Positions 1 through 8,914 of a stretch of 64,000 bases of DNA are shown piece by piece (the first letter of the stretch is position 1; each line of letters begins with the position of its first letter). The notes under the pieces were generated by a model. The model saw only the letters and a list, made by a program, of their open reading frames with translations, searched no databases and had not been told where the DNA came from. Made by a program: the position numbers and the translations under genes. The stretch comes from an uncultured Clostridia bacterium (GTDB taxonomy: Bacteria; Bacillota; Clostridia; Oscillospirales; Acutalibacteraceae): the NCBI GenBank assembly GCA_947589575.1, contig CANQBM010000001.1, forward strand, positions 372,001-436,000, read 5' to 3'.

Positions 1-1
1 T

Positions 2-3000
2 GACGGAATAATCGCTCAGCAGGTAACTTTAATTGAAGAAGCGTTAAAGACACTTCGTATTGACCCTGACACGGTTGTAGTTACCGAAAACGGCAGATAT
101 TCTTTAAATTCGGCTGTTAAGCTTGAGGATGAGGCGGGAGATCCGCACGATTATGCAAACTACGTTGTATTTGAAACTGCTGTTAACGACGCAAGAAATT
201 ATATTCTTCAGATGGCTGCTGAGGAGTTTACGGATTATGATACTCAGTATAATGCTTATATTGAGAAGATAAATGCTGTTGTTAAAGCGTATTATTCTCT
301 TGAATATGCGTTTACAAACATACCTGACGGTACAATAGCTCAAACTCCTGAATATAAAAGCATTACTCAGCTTAACCACGATCCGGACGGTGGTTATAAT
401 TACTGGTTTGACTTCCGTTATCCGTCATCCGCTATTATTTTCAGAACAACTCACGATGCAAAGACTGTAGATTACGGTGATGCGGAACTTACCTATGCTT
501 TGACATCCGGCAGCGATGCAAATAAAGACAATAATGCTCTTGACAGTATTACAATCGAAGGCACTGCGGAAGCTGCTGCCGGTCAATTAACCAGCAATGG
601 TATGGGTAACGGCACGCCGAAAGAATTGTCTCAAGACCAGAAAACGACATATGCCGGCTCTCTGTCTCATAACGGATTTTCGTTAACCAACTTCAGAGTA
701 ACGGAAACAGCAAACGACACCCTTGACCATTACGGCATAGATGCAAGCGGTAACCATATCACCGAGATGGTATCGCCGACTGACGAATACACAAAGATTC
801 TTGCGACAACAGAGGGCTTATCATCATTGAACGGCACAATTCCTCTTAAGGCTACAAAAGGCGGTGAAAACGCATCAATTAAGCTCACTTCCGATATGAA
901 CTATGATGTGCCCGCGTCTGAAAAGCAGGAGCTTTCCGCGACGACACTGCCTACAAGCACTACTTATTCGTTGACCGGAACATATTTCGGCGCTACATTT
1001 GCATGGAGTACACAGCCGTCTTTTGCTTATGCAGGTTATGCTTATGTAACGTCAAAGACAAATGAAGAGATGCTTGCATCAACAGTAACCGTACTTGATA
1101 TCTCATATCTTATTGAACTGTGCGATAAGATTGAGGATGAGGTTGCTCCCGAAAGCCAGAAATATACCGATGACTCATGGCAGCAGTTATCACAGGCTCT
1201 CATGGAGGCTGAAGCAAGCTTAGATTACTCTACGCTCAGCGCGGCTACCATGCTCAATCGCTGCCGCGGAAGATATACTAATCTTTGGAACGCATACCAG
1301 AACCTTAAGATTAAGGACCTGAATGTTACATTCAATTATAAGGACGCTCAGGGCTCTGATACATCAAGCGTTATCACAGTTAAGTACGGTGAAACTCTCA
1401 ATGACCATCTTGACGAGTTCAACCAAATAGTTCCTCCTTCATATTCATCTGAAGACGGCATGACACTGTACACATTTGATACATGGTCGCCTGAAGTTCA
1501 GCTTGAGGAGCCTGTTGTATTTGAATCAAGCTATACAGCTCAGTATGTTGAATCTCAGAACAAAGCCGATTTCACTGAATATGATCTTGCAAAGGCTGCT
1601 CTGAAGGGCAAGCTTACAGATAAAACCTATACGGTTAAAGACCTTGAGGCTCTTGAAGCCGATGTTAAGCAGATGACATATTTTGATATGGACGAAGGTG
1701 CGAAAGGAGAGCTGATGGGTGACTCTCAGCCCGCAATTAACGCTGAGAAAGATAAAATCAATCAGCTTGCTGAAGGACTCAAGGCGGCTACTCTTGATGA
1801 TTCAGCCGCTGAGGCTGCCGTTCAGGCTGCAAAGGCAGGCAAGGACGAAGATGTTTATGACATCAGCGGTCTTGATTTTGAGTATACGCAATCAGTAAGC
1901 GTATGCGGTGAGAGTGTTCTTGGTCTTAAGTATGAAAGCCAGGATGAGCTTGACGCGGCTATCTCTGAAGTTTTAAGCAGCTTAAGCAAGCATCAATATA
2001 CTATTTATCTCAACGGCAGAAATGTAGGTACGGCAGAGTACGGCACACCTGTTATAGTAGACAGTAACGGAACATTTACTGCAAATGTTGACGACACATC
2101 TAAGAATGATGAGTCATGTGATATGGTTGCATGGTCATACAGCTATGCTGCTCCTTCAAGAGATAATCAGCAGACCGAGTCTAAATATATGCTCACAGCT
2201 AAATCATTAGGCTTTGTTGTAAAGGGCGACACATATCTTACAACGGCAAAAGCAGTTGCCTCCGATGAAGGTCATGTAGTTAAGTTTATGACAAATGACG
2301 GTAAGGTATTTGACATCCAGTATACAACAAACGGTCAGGTTAAAATGCCTGCTCCTCCAAGCTATGCGTACTATAAATTTACAGGTTACGATAACGGTCA
2401 GAGCGCAGGTGATACAATTAATGTAACCGATGATATGGTTATTGTAGCTAACTACACTCCTGAATCAAAAACAACTTATACAATCAGTTACTTCGATTCA
2501 TTATACGGCTCTTGGATGGATGAAACAACAACAGATGAAAAAACAGTATCGTATAATACGCTTGTTTCATTCTCAAATCCGGATGCTTATTGCTGGACAA
2601 TCGCGCAGAAAGATGATTTAGGTAATGATAAATATGTTGTAGTATCTTATGGTACTGAATATTCTTTCTACGCTTGCGAATCATTTGATTATGAAGCTGA
2701 TCAAAAAGGATTATTAGCATTTAGCGAAGAAGAATACCAGGCAATCGTTGAATATCAGACAGATTCTGCAACAGGTGAGCACGCAGAAGGCACCGATGAT
2801 ATGCAGCTCTTAGACGCAAACGGCGACTATATTCTTGCCGAAGTTGATGAAACGATGGGTACACTAACATATAAAGATCCGCCTCCGGCAGTATCTGTTC
2901 TTGAAAATGTAGTTCCTATTTACGATTCAAGCGAGAAATTTGAGAAGTTCTCAATGATTGGTACTTTCATTCTTCCTAAAGAATATTCATTGATTGAAAG

Positions 3001-3247
3001 CGGATTCCTGTTCTCATCTAATCAGGATGCTGACCTTACTGTTGAGAAGGTAGGCCAGGACGGAATTGCCCGTATGAAAGCATCAAAGCATACCTGCGGT
3101 AATCAGTTTGTAGTAAATGTTAAAGCCCCGACGGACGGCAGAGTTGTTACATTCAAGTACGCCGGTTATGCAATAGTTAAGGATGCCGAGGGTAACTTAA
3201 CAACACTTTATTCTAAATCAGTATCAACTTCAACAGCTGGTTTCTAA
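2..3247 (+). CDS. Large surface protein, 3' part only (FIVAR-like and InlB-type repeats)
   Basis: The frame is open from base 2, so the gene starts before the window; 1081 residues are visible. In visible numbering, helical FIVAR-like segments lie near residues 373-436 and 523-610. Beta-rich InlB B-repeat-like segments (a 'F.G Y' pattern ending in 'VVANYTPE' or similar) lie near 440-517 and 757-823, with a related segment following. The last ~110 residues form a domain with 'ESGFLFSS', 'DLTVEKV' and a final 'LYSKSVSTSTAGF' that resembles the C-terminus of the protease ending at 38995. No LPXTG, dockerin or C-terminal membrane helix is visible. The composition is Thr/Ser/Asp-rich and Cys-poor, typical of an exported adhesin-like or glycan-binding protein. 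The function is unknown and the N-terminus, including any catalytic domain, cannot be seen. A 51-residue peptide gene starts 19 bases downstream. Confidence 0.85.
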   Translation, partial: DGIIAQQVTLIEEALKTLRIDPDTVVVTENGRYSLNSAVKLEDEAGDPHDYANYVVFETAVNDARNYILQMAAEEFTDYDTQYNAYIEKINAVVKAYYSLEYAFTNIPDGTIAQTPEYKSITQLNHDPDGGYNYWFDFRYPSSAIIFRTTHDAKTVDYGDAELTYALTSGSDANKDNNALDSITIEGTAEAAAGQLTSNGMGNGTPKELSQDQKTTYAGSLSHNGFSLTNFRVTETANDTLDHYGIDASGNHITEMVSPTDEYTKILATTEGLSSLNGTIPLKATKGGENASIKLTSDMNYDVPASEKQELSATTLPTSTTYSLTGTYFGATFAWSTQPSFAYAGYAYVTSKTNEEMLASTVTVLDISYLIELCDKIEDEVAPESQKYTDDSWQQLSQALMEAEASLDYSTLSAATMLNRCRGRYTNLWNAYQNLKIKDLNVTFNYKDAQGSDTSSVITVKYGETLNDHLDEFNQIVPPSYSSEDGMTLYTFDTWSPEVQLEEPVVFESSYTAQYVESQNKADFTEYDLAKAALKGKLTDKTYTVKDLEALEADVKQMTYFDMDEGAKGELMGDSQPAINAEKDKINQLAEGLKAATLDDSAAEAAVQAAKAGKDEDVYDISGLDFEYTQSVSVCGESVLGLKYESQDELDAAISEVLSSLSKHQYTIYLNGRNVGTAEYGTPVIVDSNGTFTANVDDTSKNDESCDMVAWSYSYAAPSRDNQQTESKYMLTAKSLGFVVKGDTYLTTAKAVASDEGHVVKFMTNDGKVFDIQYTTNGQVKMPAPPSYAYYKFTGYDNGQSAGDTINVTDDMVIVANYTPESKTTYTISYFDSLYGSWMDETTTDEKTVSYNTLVSFSNPDAYCWTIAQKDDLGNDKYVVVSYGTEYSFYACESFDYEADQKGLLAFSEEEYQAIVEYQTDSATGEHAEGTDDMQLLDANGDYILAEVDETMGTLTYKDPPPAVSVLENVVPIYDSSEKFEKFSMIGTFILPKEYSLIESGFLFSSNQDADLTVEKVGQDGIARMKASKHTCGNQFVVNVKAPTDGRVVTFKYAGYAIVKDAEGNLTTLYSKSVSTSTAGF

Positions 3248-3265
3248 GAAAGGAGGATGGTAATT

Positions 3266-3421
3266 ATGAAAAAAGCTTATGAAGGACCAAATATTGAAAT
3301 TCGTAATTATACACTCCCTCTCAGAGATGTAGTTATGACATCGGACATCAGCGGCGGCGGTTCCGGTGGTTCCGGCGGCGGAGACCTTGGTGACGGTGAC
3401 GATTTTGATTATTTCGGATAA
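3266..3421 (+). CDS. Small Gly/Asp-rich peptide (51 aa) behind the surface protein
   Basis: ATG at 3266 follows a very strong AAAGGAGG ribosome binding site at about 3249-3256. The product begins MKKAYEGPNIEIRNY, continues with 'LRDVVMTSDI', and ends in a Gly/Ser run followed by an acidic, aromatic end (DGDDFDYFG). It is related to the 40-residue peptide at 38998: both have MK..Y..P..I.I..(F/Y), then DV..TS. and D.G. Both follow a secreted protein with a similar C-terminal domain. There is no signal peptide, transmembrane helix or Cys. Similar short proteins occur in many Clostridia as hypothetical proteins; I know of no assigned function. A conserved leader-like half and a hypervariable tail would fit a precursor or tag-like peptide, but that is inference. 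Transcription probably ends at the hairpin just downstream. Confidence 0.8.
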   Translation: MKKAYEGPNIEIRNYTLPLRDVVMTSDISGGGSGGSGGGDLGDGDDFDYFG

Positions 3422-3432
3422 ATAACAATTTT

Positions 3433-3470
3433 CAAAAGGCTATGGAGAAATCCGTAGCCTTTTGTTTATT
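3433..3470 (+). terminator. Rho-independent terminator after the peptide gene
   Basis: A 13-base stem (CAAAAGGCTATGG with CCGTAGCCTTTTG, one G-T pair) closes a 6-base loop and runs into a T-rich tract. It ends the surface protein-peptide unit. Confidence 0.8.
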
Positions 3471-3519
3471 TCCAAAAATAAATAATAGATTAATTTATTA
3501 AATTTAACCCTTTTGTTAT

Positions 3520-3548
3520 TTGACTTATTATAAGTTATATATTATTAT
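3520..3548 (+). promoter_or_regulatory. Predicted sigma-A promoter of the aromatic operon
   Basis: TTGACT at 3520-3525, a 17-base spacer and TATTAT at 3543-3548 lie about 30 bases before the tyrA start, in an AT-rich gap after the preceding terminator. It is called by motif only. Confidence 0.55.
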
Positions 3549-3579
3549 AAGTATAACTATTTAACTAAAGGTGTGGCTA

Positions 3580-4407
3580 ATGAATGTTTTAATTGTCGGA
3601 CTCGGCTTAATCGGCGCGAGCCTTGCAAAGACCTTAAAAAAAAATACATCACATACAGTCCTCGGCTGGAACAGGACAGGCACAGTTTCAGCGCGCGCTG
3701 TTGACGACGGCGTTATAGATAAAACAGGTTCTCTCGAGGAGCTTATTCCGCAGGCTGATATTACTTTCGTGAACTTTTATCCGGAGGCGATTGTTCCGTT
3801 TATTATCAAGCATAAAAATTTGTTCAAAAAAAACAGCATTGTAACAGATTCCTGCGGTATCAAAACAAAAATCTGCCGTGAGCTTGAAAATGAAAATTTT
3901 GATTTTTATTTTATAGGCGCGCACCCTATGGCAGGCAGAGAAGTAAGCGGATATGATAATTCTCTTGCAACACTTTTTGACGACGCGTCATTTATCTGCA
4001 CTCCTTTTAAAAATACTCCGAGGAACAAAACAGACGCGCTTGTAGGGCTTGCACAGGAAATGGGTTTTGCAAGAACGGTGGTAACTACACCCGAGCATCA
4101 CGATGAAATGATTGCCTTTACATCTCAGATTGCTCATGTGCTTGCCTGTTCCTACGTTCTTTCACCTTTAGCTCCGCACCACGCGGGTTATTCGGCAGGG
4201 AGCTACCGCGATGTAAGCCGTGTTGCAAGAATTAACGCAGATATGTGGACAGAGCTTTTTATCGACAACAAAGAACCGCTTGTACGTGAAATAGACGACC
4301 TTGTTTCAAACTTAATGAAATTTAAGTACAGTATTGTAAACGAAGATGATAAGGCTCTGCGTGATTTAATGGAAAAAGGCAACAGAATTAAAGAGGAAAT
4401 CGGATAA
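3580..4407 (+). CDS. tyrA: Prephenate dehydrogenase
   Basis: Oxidative decarboxylation of prephenate to 4-hydroxyphenylpyruvate, the committed step to tyrosine; NAD(P)-dependent and cytosolic. The 275-residue protein opens with a Rossmann dinucleotide loop (GLGLIG, residues 7-12). It carries 'GAHPMAGRE' and 'HHDEMIAFTSQIAHVLA', the prephenate-binding and catalytic region of the TyrA family. There is no ACT domain, so it is the short form. The start is ATG at 3580 with AAAGGTG seven bases upstream; an in-frame GTG at 3571 overlaps that site and is less likely. It leads the operon tyrA-aroB-aroA-aroC-pheA and overlaps aroB by one base (TAATG), which suggests translational coupling. Confidence 0.93.
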   Translation: MNVLIVGLGLIGASLAKTLKKNTSHTVLGWNRTGTVSARAVDDGVIDKTGSLEELIPQADITFVNFYPEAIVPFIIKHKNLFKKNSIVTDSCGIKTKICRELENENFDFYFIGAHPMAGREVSGYDNSLATLFDDASFICTPFKNTPRNKTDALVGLAQEMGFARTVVTTPEHHDEMIAFTSQIAHVLACSYVLSPLAPHHAGYSAGSYRDVSRVARINADMWTELFIDNKEPLVREIDDLVSNLMKFKYSIVNEDDKALRDLMEKGNRIKEEIG

Positions 4408-5456
4408 TGAAAAAGCTTACGGTTAATGTTGATAACGGTTATGATATTTTGATTGAAAAGGGGCTGATTGAAAAAACAGGCGAACTGGTTAAATCAGTTT
4501 TACCCTCAAACAAAATAATTCTTATAAGCGATACAACCGTTTACAGGTTATACGGTGATAAGGTTAAAGCTTCTTTAGAGGAACAGAAATATCAGGTTTT
4601 TACATATATATTTAACGCAGGCGAGGTTTCAAAAAAGACCGAAACTGTTATTAATATTGTAGAGTTCATGGCAGAAAAAGGACTTACGAGAGGCGACGGA
4701 GCAGTTGCTCTCGGCGGAGGCGTATGCGGAGATATGGCAGGCTTTGCGGCTGCAATTTATCTTAGGGGAATAAAATTTGTTCAGATTCCTACATCGCTTC
4801 TTGCGCAGGTTGATTCTTCGGTAGGCGGAAAAACAGGCGTTAATCTCCCCCAGGGCAAAAACCTTTGCGGCTCGTTTCACCAGCCGAGTATGGTTATTAT
4901 TGACCCGGGTGTGCTTAACACGTTAAGTCCTCATTACTTTAGCGACGGAATGGGCGAGGTTATAAAATACGGCTGTATTAAATCAAAAACTCTGTTTGAA
5001 AGGCTTGCAAATGAAAATCCGAATGATTTTATTGAGGATATGATTTTTGAATGTGTTGATATTAAACGGCGTATTGTTGAAAATGATGAGAAGGAGCAGG
5101 GCGAAAGGGCTCTTTTGAATTTTGGCCACACCTGCGGCCATGCTATTGAAAAATTGTGGAATTTTGAAACAATCAGTCACGGTGAGGCAGTCGGCATAGG
5201 CATGGTTATGATAAGCAAGGCAGGCGAGGAGCTTGGCTTAACAGAACAGGGTACATCCGAAAAAATTGCCTGTGTTTTGAAAAAATATAATCTTAAGACA
5301 GAAGATTCTCACAGTACAGAGGAAATTGTAAGCGCAATGAGCGCTGATAAAAAAAGAACGGGAACAGGTATAAAGCTTATTATGCTTAAAAGTATCGGCG
5401 AAAGCTTTATAAAACCTGTCGCTTATTCAGAAACAGCAAAAATTTTCGGAGTATAA
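4407..5456 (+). CDS. aroB: 3-dehydroquinate synthase
   Basis: Second enzyme of the shikimate pathway, converting DAHP to 3-dehydroquinate with NAD and a metal ion in the cytosol. The 349-residue length is usual. Diagnostic motifs are 'GGGVCGDMAGFAAAIYLRG' (NAD-binding glycine-rich segment), 'QVDSSVGGKTGVN' (substrate-binding Lys) and 'NFGHTCGHAIE' (metal-binding His). The start overlaps the tyrA stop and aroA begins one base after the aroB stop, so the three genes are tightly packed. The DAHP synthase, aroD, aroE and aroK needed to complete the route are not in this window. Confidence 0.97.
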   Translation: MKKLTVNVDNGYDILIEKGLIEKTGELVKSVLPSNKIILISDTTVYRLYGDKVKASLEEQKYQVFTYIFNAGEVSKKTETVINIVEFMAEKGLTRGDGAVALGGGVCGDMAGFAAAIYLRGIKFVQIPTSLLAQVDSSVGGKTGVNLPQGKNLCGSFHQPSMVIIDPGVLNTLSPHYFSDGMGEVIKYGCIKSKTLFERLANENPNDFIEDMIFECVDIKRRIVENDEKEQGERALLNFGHTCGHAIEKLWNFETISHGEAVGIGMVMISKAGEELGLTEQGTSEKIACVLKKYNLKTEDSHSTEEIVSAMSADKKRTGTGIKLIMLKSIGESFIKPVAYSETAKIFGV

Positions 5457-5457
5457 A

Positions 5458-6660
5458 ATGAGTATTGTTAAAATAAACAGTTCCGCCCTCGAAGGAGAGG
5501 TGGTTATACCGCCTTCAAAATCAGCCGCCCACAGAGCGCTGATTTGCTCTTTTCTTTCAGGCGGAGGCACGGTTAATCCTATTATTGATTCTAAAGATAT
5601 GCAGGCAACAGTCGGCGTTATTGAGGCTCTTAAGAATGGTAAGTCCGTTCTTGACTGCATTGAAAGCGGTTCAACGCTCCGTTTTATGATTCCTGTTGCC
5701 GCGGCGCTTGGAAGGAGCGTCACTTTTACAGGGCAGGGAAGTCTTCTTGACAGAACAATCGGCGAATATCTTGAAATCCTGCCAAAGCATAATGTGTCGG
5801 TTAAGAGCAGCGGAAGACTGCCGATTGAAATCAGCGGACGGCTTGATAACGGTACTTATGAAGTATCGGGCGACGTCAGCAGTCAGTATATAACGGGGCT
5901 TCTTCTTGCGCTTCCTAATCTTGCGGGGGACAGTGCGGTTATTCTTAAAACTCCGTTACAGTCAAAGCCGTATGTGGATATGACAGTCAAGGTTATGAGT
6001 GATTACGGTGTGGAGATAAGAGAGACTGATTTCGGTTATCTTATTCACGGAGGACAGACTTTTAAAAAACTTGATTATACGGTTGAGGGAGATTGGTCAC
6101 ACTCGGCGTTTTTCCTTGCCGCAGGTGCTATCGGCGGGGATGTTACAGTTTCGGGACTTGATATGGATACTGCGCAGGGCGATAAGGCAATACTTGAAGT
6201 ACTAAGCTCTTTCGGCGCGCAGACGGAAATAAATGACAGCCGTGTAAGATGTGTAAAAAGCGAGCTGAAAGGGACAGAAATTGACGCGACAGATATTCCG
6301 GATTTAGTTCCCGTTATTGCAGTGCTTGCTGCTTTTTCAAAAGGGCAGACAGTTATCAAAGGCGCCCGCAGACTGAGATTTAAGGAATCCGACAGAATTA
6401 AAAGTGTTGTTGAAAATCTAAAGCTTATCGGCGTTGATGTTATACAGACAGAGGATGGAATGATTATTAACGGAGGAGCAAAACTTCATCCGGCTAAGCT
6501 GAAAGGGTATAATGACCACAGAATAGTAATGGCGTTCTCAATTGCCGCACTGTTTTTAAACGGCGCAACCGAAATTGACGACGCTATAAGCATCAATAAA
6601 TCGTATCCCTCATTTTTTGAAGATTATAACAGAATTGGTGGTAAGGCAGATGTCATCTGA
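5458..6660 (+). CDS. aroA: 3-phosphoshikimate 1-carboxyvinyltransferase (EPSP synthase)
   Basis: Transfers the enolpyruvyl group of PEP to shikimate 3-phosphate. The protein is 400 residues, slightly short for the family (about 425). Visible motifs are 'PPSKSAAHRALI' near residue 17 (phosphate-binding Lys/Ser/Arg), 'SGSTLRFMIPVAAALG' near 65, 'GDWSHSAFFLAAGA' and 'RLRFKESDR' near 305. The final 'YNDHRIVMAFSIAAL' carries the conserved His-Arg. The 3' end overlaps the start of aroC by 11 bases. Confidence 0.96.
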   Translation: MSIVKINSSALEGEVVIPPSKSAAHRALICSFLSGGGTVNPIIDSKDMQATVGVIEALKNGKSVLDCIESGSTLRFMIPVAAALGRSVTFTGQGSLLDRTIGEYLEILPKHNVSVKSSGRLPIEISGRLDNGTYEVSGDVSSQYITGLLLALPNLAGDSAVILKTPLQSKPYVDMTVKVMSDYGVEIRETDFGYLIHGGQTFKKLDYTVEGDWSHSAFFLAAGAIGGDVTVSGLDMDTAQGDKAILEVLSSFGAQTEINDSRVRCVKSELKGTEIDATDIPDLVPVIAVLAAFSKGQTVIKGARRLRFKESDRIKSVVENLKLIGVDVIQTEDGMIINGGAKLHPAKLKGYNDHRIVMAFSIAALFLNGATEIDDAISINKSYPSFFEDYNRIGGKADVI

Positions 6661-7723
6661 ATTTGGTAAAAATATTAAGCTTTTTGTATTCGGTGAAAGT
6701 CACGGAGAGGCTATAGGCTGTGTAATTGACGGGCTCCCAGCAGGAATAAAGCTTGATATTGATAAAATATATGTTGATATGAAAAGACGGGCTCCCGGGC
6801 AGGATAAATCAGCCACGCCAAGACTTGAAAAGGACATTCCGCATATTCTTTCCGGTGTCCTTGATAATGTTACTACGGGCGCTCCGCTCGCAATGATTAT
6901 TGAAAACACAAATACAAAAAGCGGCGACTATTCAAATTTAATGACTGTTCCAAGACCGTCACACAGCGATTATCCCGCGTATGTGAAATATAAAGGAAAT
7001 AATGACATACGCGGCGGCGGTCATTTCAGCGGCAGGCTTACAGCGCCTATTGTTTTTGCGGGCGCTGTTGCAAAGCAGATACTTGAGAAAAAGGGAGTCA
7101 CGGTGGGAGCACATATTGCGCAAATCAGCGGTGTACAAGATGAAAAGTTTGATAAAAATAACATTTCTCCGGAGCTGTTGAAGTCGCTTTCTTCTGTACC
7201 TTTTTCAACTATATCTAATGACGCGCAGGAGAAAATGAAGGATATTATAGAAAAGGCAAGGCTTAATCGGGACAGCGTCGGCGGAGTAATTGAATGTGCC
7301 GCTGTCGGACTTCCTGTAGGTATCGGCGCAAATATATTTTCAACAGTTGAGAGTCATCTGTCATCAATTTTGTTCGGTATTCCCGCTGTAAAGGGAATTG
7401 AATTCGGCGCGGGATTTGATTTTGCAAATATGACAGGCTCACAGGCAAACGACGCTTACTGCATCAAGGACGGTGAAATAGCGCTCAAAACAAATAATAA
7501 CGGCGGTGTTCTCGGCGGTATGACAACAGGCGCCCCCCTTGTATTGAGCGTTGCGGTTAAGCCGACGCCGTCTATATCACAGCCGCAGCAAAGTGTTAAT
7601 CTTCAGACAATGGAGGAGGAAACCTTGGTTATTAAGGGACGTCACGACCCTTGTATTGTTCCGAGAGCTTTGCCCGTGGTTGAAGCGGCAGTCGCATTCG
7701 GACTGCTTGATATGATGTTATAA
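6650..7723 (+). CDS. aroC: Chorismate synthase
   Basis: Makes chorismate from EPSP using reduced FMN, the end of the common aromatic pathway. The 357-residue protein has the three family signatures: 'GESHGEAIGCVIDGLPAG' near the N-terminus, 'RGGGHFSGRLTAPIVFAGA' near residue 125, and 'GRHDPCIVPRALPVVEA' near the C-terminus. ATG at 6650 (MSSEFGKNI) is chosen because GGTGGTAAGG lies just upstream and homologues begin at this point; the longer frame from 6617 lies wholly inside aroA. Its product feeds tyrA and pheA in the same operon. Confidence 0.96.
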   Translation: MSSEFGKNIKLFVFGESHGEAIGCVIDGLPAGIKLDIDKIYVDMKRRAPGQDKSATPRLEKDIPHILSGVLDNVTTGAPLAMIIENTNTKSGDYSNLMTVPRPSHSDYPAYVKYKGNNDIRGGGHFSGRLTAPIVFAGAVAKQILEKKGVTVGAHIAQISGVQDEKFDKNNISPELLKSLSSVPFSTISNDAQEKMKDIIEKARLNRDSVGGVIECAAVGLPVGIGANIFSTVESHLSSILFGIPAVKGIEFGAGFDFANMTGSQANDAYCIKDGEIALKTNNNGGVLGGMTTGAPLVLSVAVKPTPSISQPQQSVNLQTMEEETLVIKGRHDPCIVPRALPVVEAAVAFGLLDMML

Positions 7724-7745
7724 TTAAGAAGGATATTATTAATTT

Positions 7746-8879
7746 ATGGATTTATTAGGCCTAAGAAAAGAAATTGACGAAATTGACGAACAGCTCATAC
7801 CTCTTCTTTTGAAGAGAATGAATATATCGGAGCAGGTAGCAAAATACAAAGTAGAAAGAGGAATACCTGTATTAAATTCCGAAAGAGAGCAGCAAATACT
7901 TAATAATGTTGCCGAAAAATGCGGTGAGCACGGAGATACAATAAAAACGGTTTTCTCAGCGACAATGGATGCTTCAAGAGCCTTGCAACACAAAATTATC
8001 GGCGGAGGTAAGGAGCTTAGGGCCGCTATAACAAACGCTATATCAGATAAAAAGCTGAGCGCAGACGGCAAGGCGATTGCTTGCCAGGGTGTTGACGGCG
8101 CATACAGCTCAGTTACGGCAAATATACTATTTCCAAAATCTCCTGTAAAATTTTACAAGCAGTTTGAAGATGTCTTTGAAGCTGTGAACAGGGGCGAGGC
8201 GAAGTTCGGAGTTATTCCTGTTGAAAATTCAACAGCAGGCTCGGTACACGAGTCATATGACCTTATTATGAAATACAGGTTTTATGTTGTAGGCGCTTAT
8301 GATTTAAAGGTTGAGCATTGTCTTTGTGCTAAGGAAAACACAAGATATGAGGATATTACGGAAGTTTATTCTCATCCGCAGGCGCTTTCACAATGTAATA
8401 ATTTTCTGAAAAGTTTTGATTTTACGGGAGTCAACTTTACAAATACGGCTGCGGCCGCAAAATTTGTCGCGCAAAGCAGTAAAAACAATATCGGTGTTAT
8501 CTGCTCGCAGCTTGCTGCAAAAAAATACGGTTTAAAGATTTTAAAACGAAATGTTCAGAATAATAATAATAACAGAACAAGATTTATTGTAATTTCAAAA
8601 GAGCTTGTAATAGGTAAAGACGCTGATAAAATATCGCTTATTTTTTCGCTTGCTCATAAAACAGGCTCGCTCTACCGTGTTCTTGGAAGATTTTCAATGG
8701 CAGGGCTTAATCTTACAAAGCTTGAGTCAAGACCTATTGAAAATGCGGATTTCAGTTATTATTTCTATGTTGATGTTTTAGGCTCGGTTAAAGATGAGTC
8801 AACTCTTGATTTGATTTGCGCTCTTTCAGACGAGCTTCCGGAGTTTGAATTTCTCGGTAATTTTTATGAAAATACATAA
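7746..8879 (+). CDS. pheA: Bifunctional chorismate mutase / prephenate dehydratase
   Basis: Converts chorismate to prephenate and then phenylpyruvate, the route to phenylalanine. It has three modules in 377 residues. An AroQ-type chorismate mutase lies at about 1-85 (LGLRKEIDEIDEQLIPLLLKR). A prephenate dehydratase domain at about 108-285 contains 'GVIPVENSTAGSV' and the catalytic 'NRTRFIVI'. An ACT domain at about 300-370 contains 'KTGSLYRVLGRFSMAGLNLTKLESRP', which in the family binds phenylalanine for feedback inhibition. The mutase module supplies prephenate for tyrA too, as no other mutase is seen here. The gene starts 22 bases after aroC behind an AAGGA site. Confidence 0.95.
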   Translation: MDLLGLRKEIDEIDEQLIPLLLKRMNISEQVAKYKVERGIPVLNSEREQQILNNVAEKCGEHGDTIKTVFSATMDASRALQHKIIGGGKELRAAITNAISDKKLSADGKAIACQGVDGAYSSVTANILFPKSPVKFYKQFEDVFEAVNRGEAKFGVIPVENSTAGSVHESYDLIMKYRFYVVGAYDLKVEHCLCAKENTRYEDITEVYSHPQALSQCNNFLKSFDFTGVNFTNTAAAAKFVAQSSKNNIGVICSQLAAKKYGLKILKRNVQNNNNNRTRFIVISKELVIGKDADKISLIFSLAHKTGSLYRVLGRFSMAGLNLTKLESRPIENADFSYYFYVDVLGSVKDESTLDLICALSDELPEFEFLGNFYENT

Positions 8880-8914
8880 TATTCGCTGACATCAGCTGAT
8901 TCGGAGATGACTTT

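Noticed and set aside
104-379. Minus-strand 91-codon ORF inside the surface protein gene
   Set aside because: It lies opposite a well-supported coding frame, is low-complexity Ile/Ser-rich and has no ribosome site; an antisense shadow.
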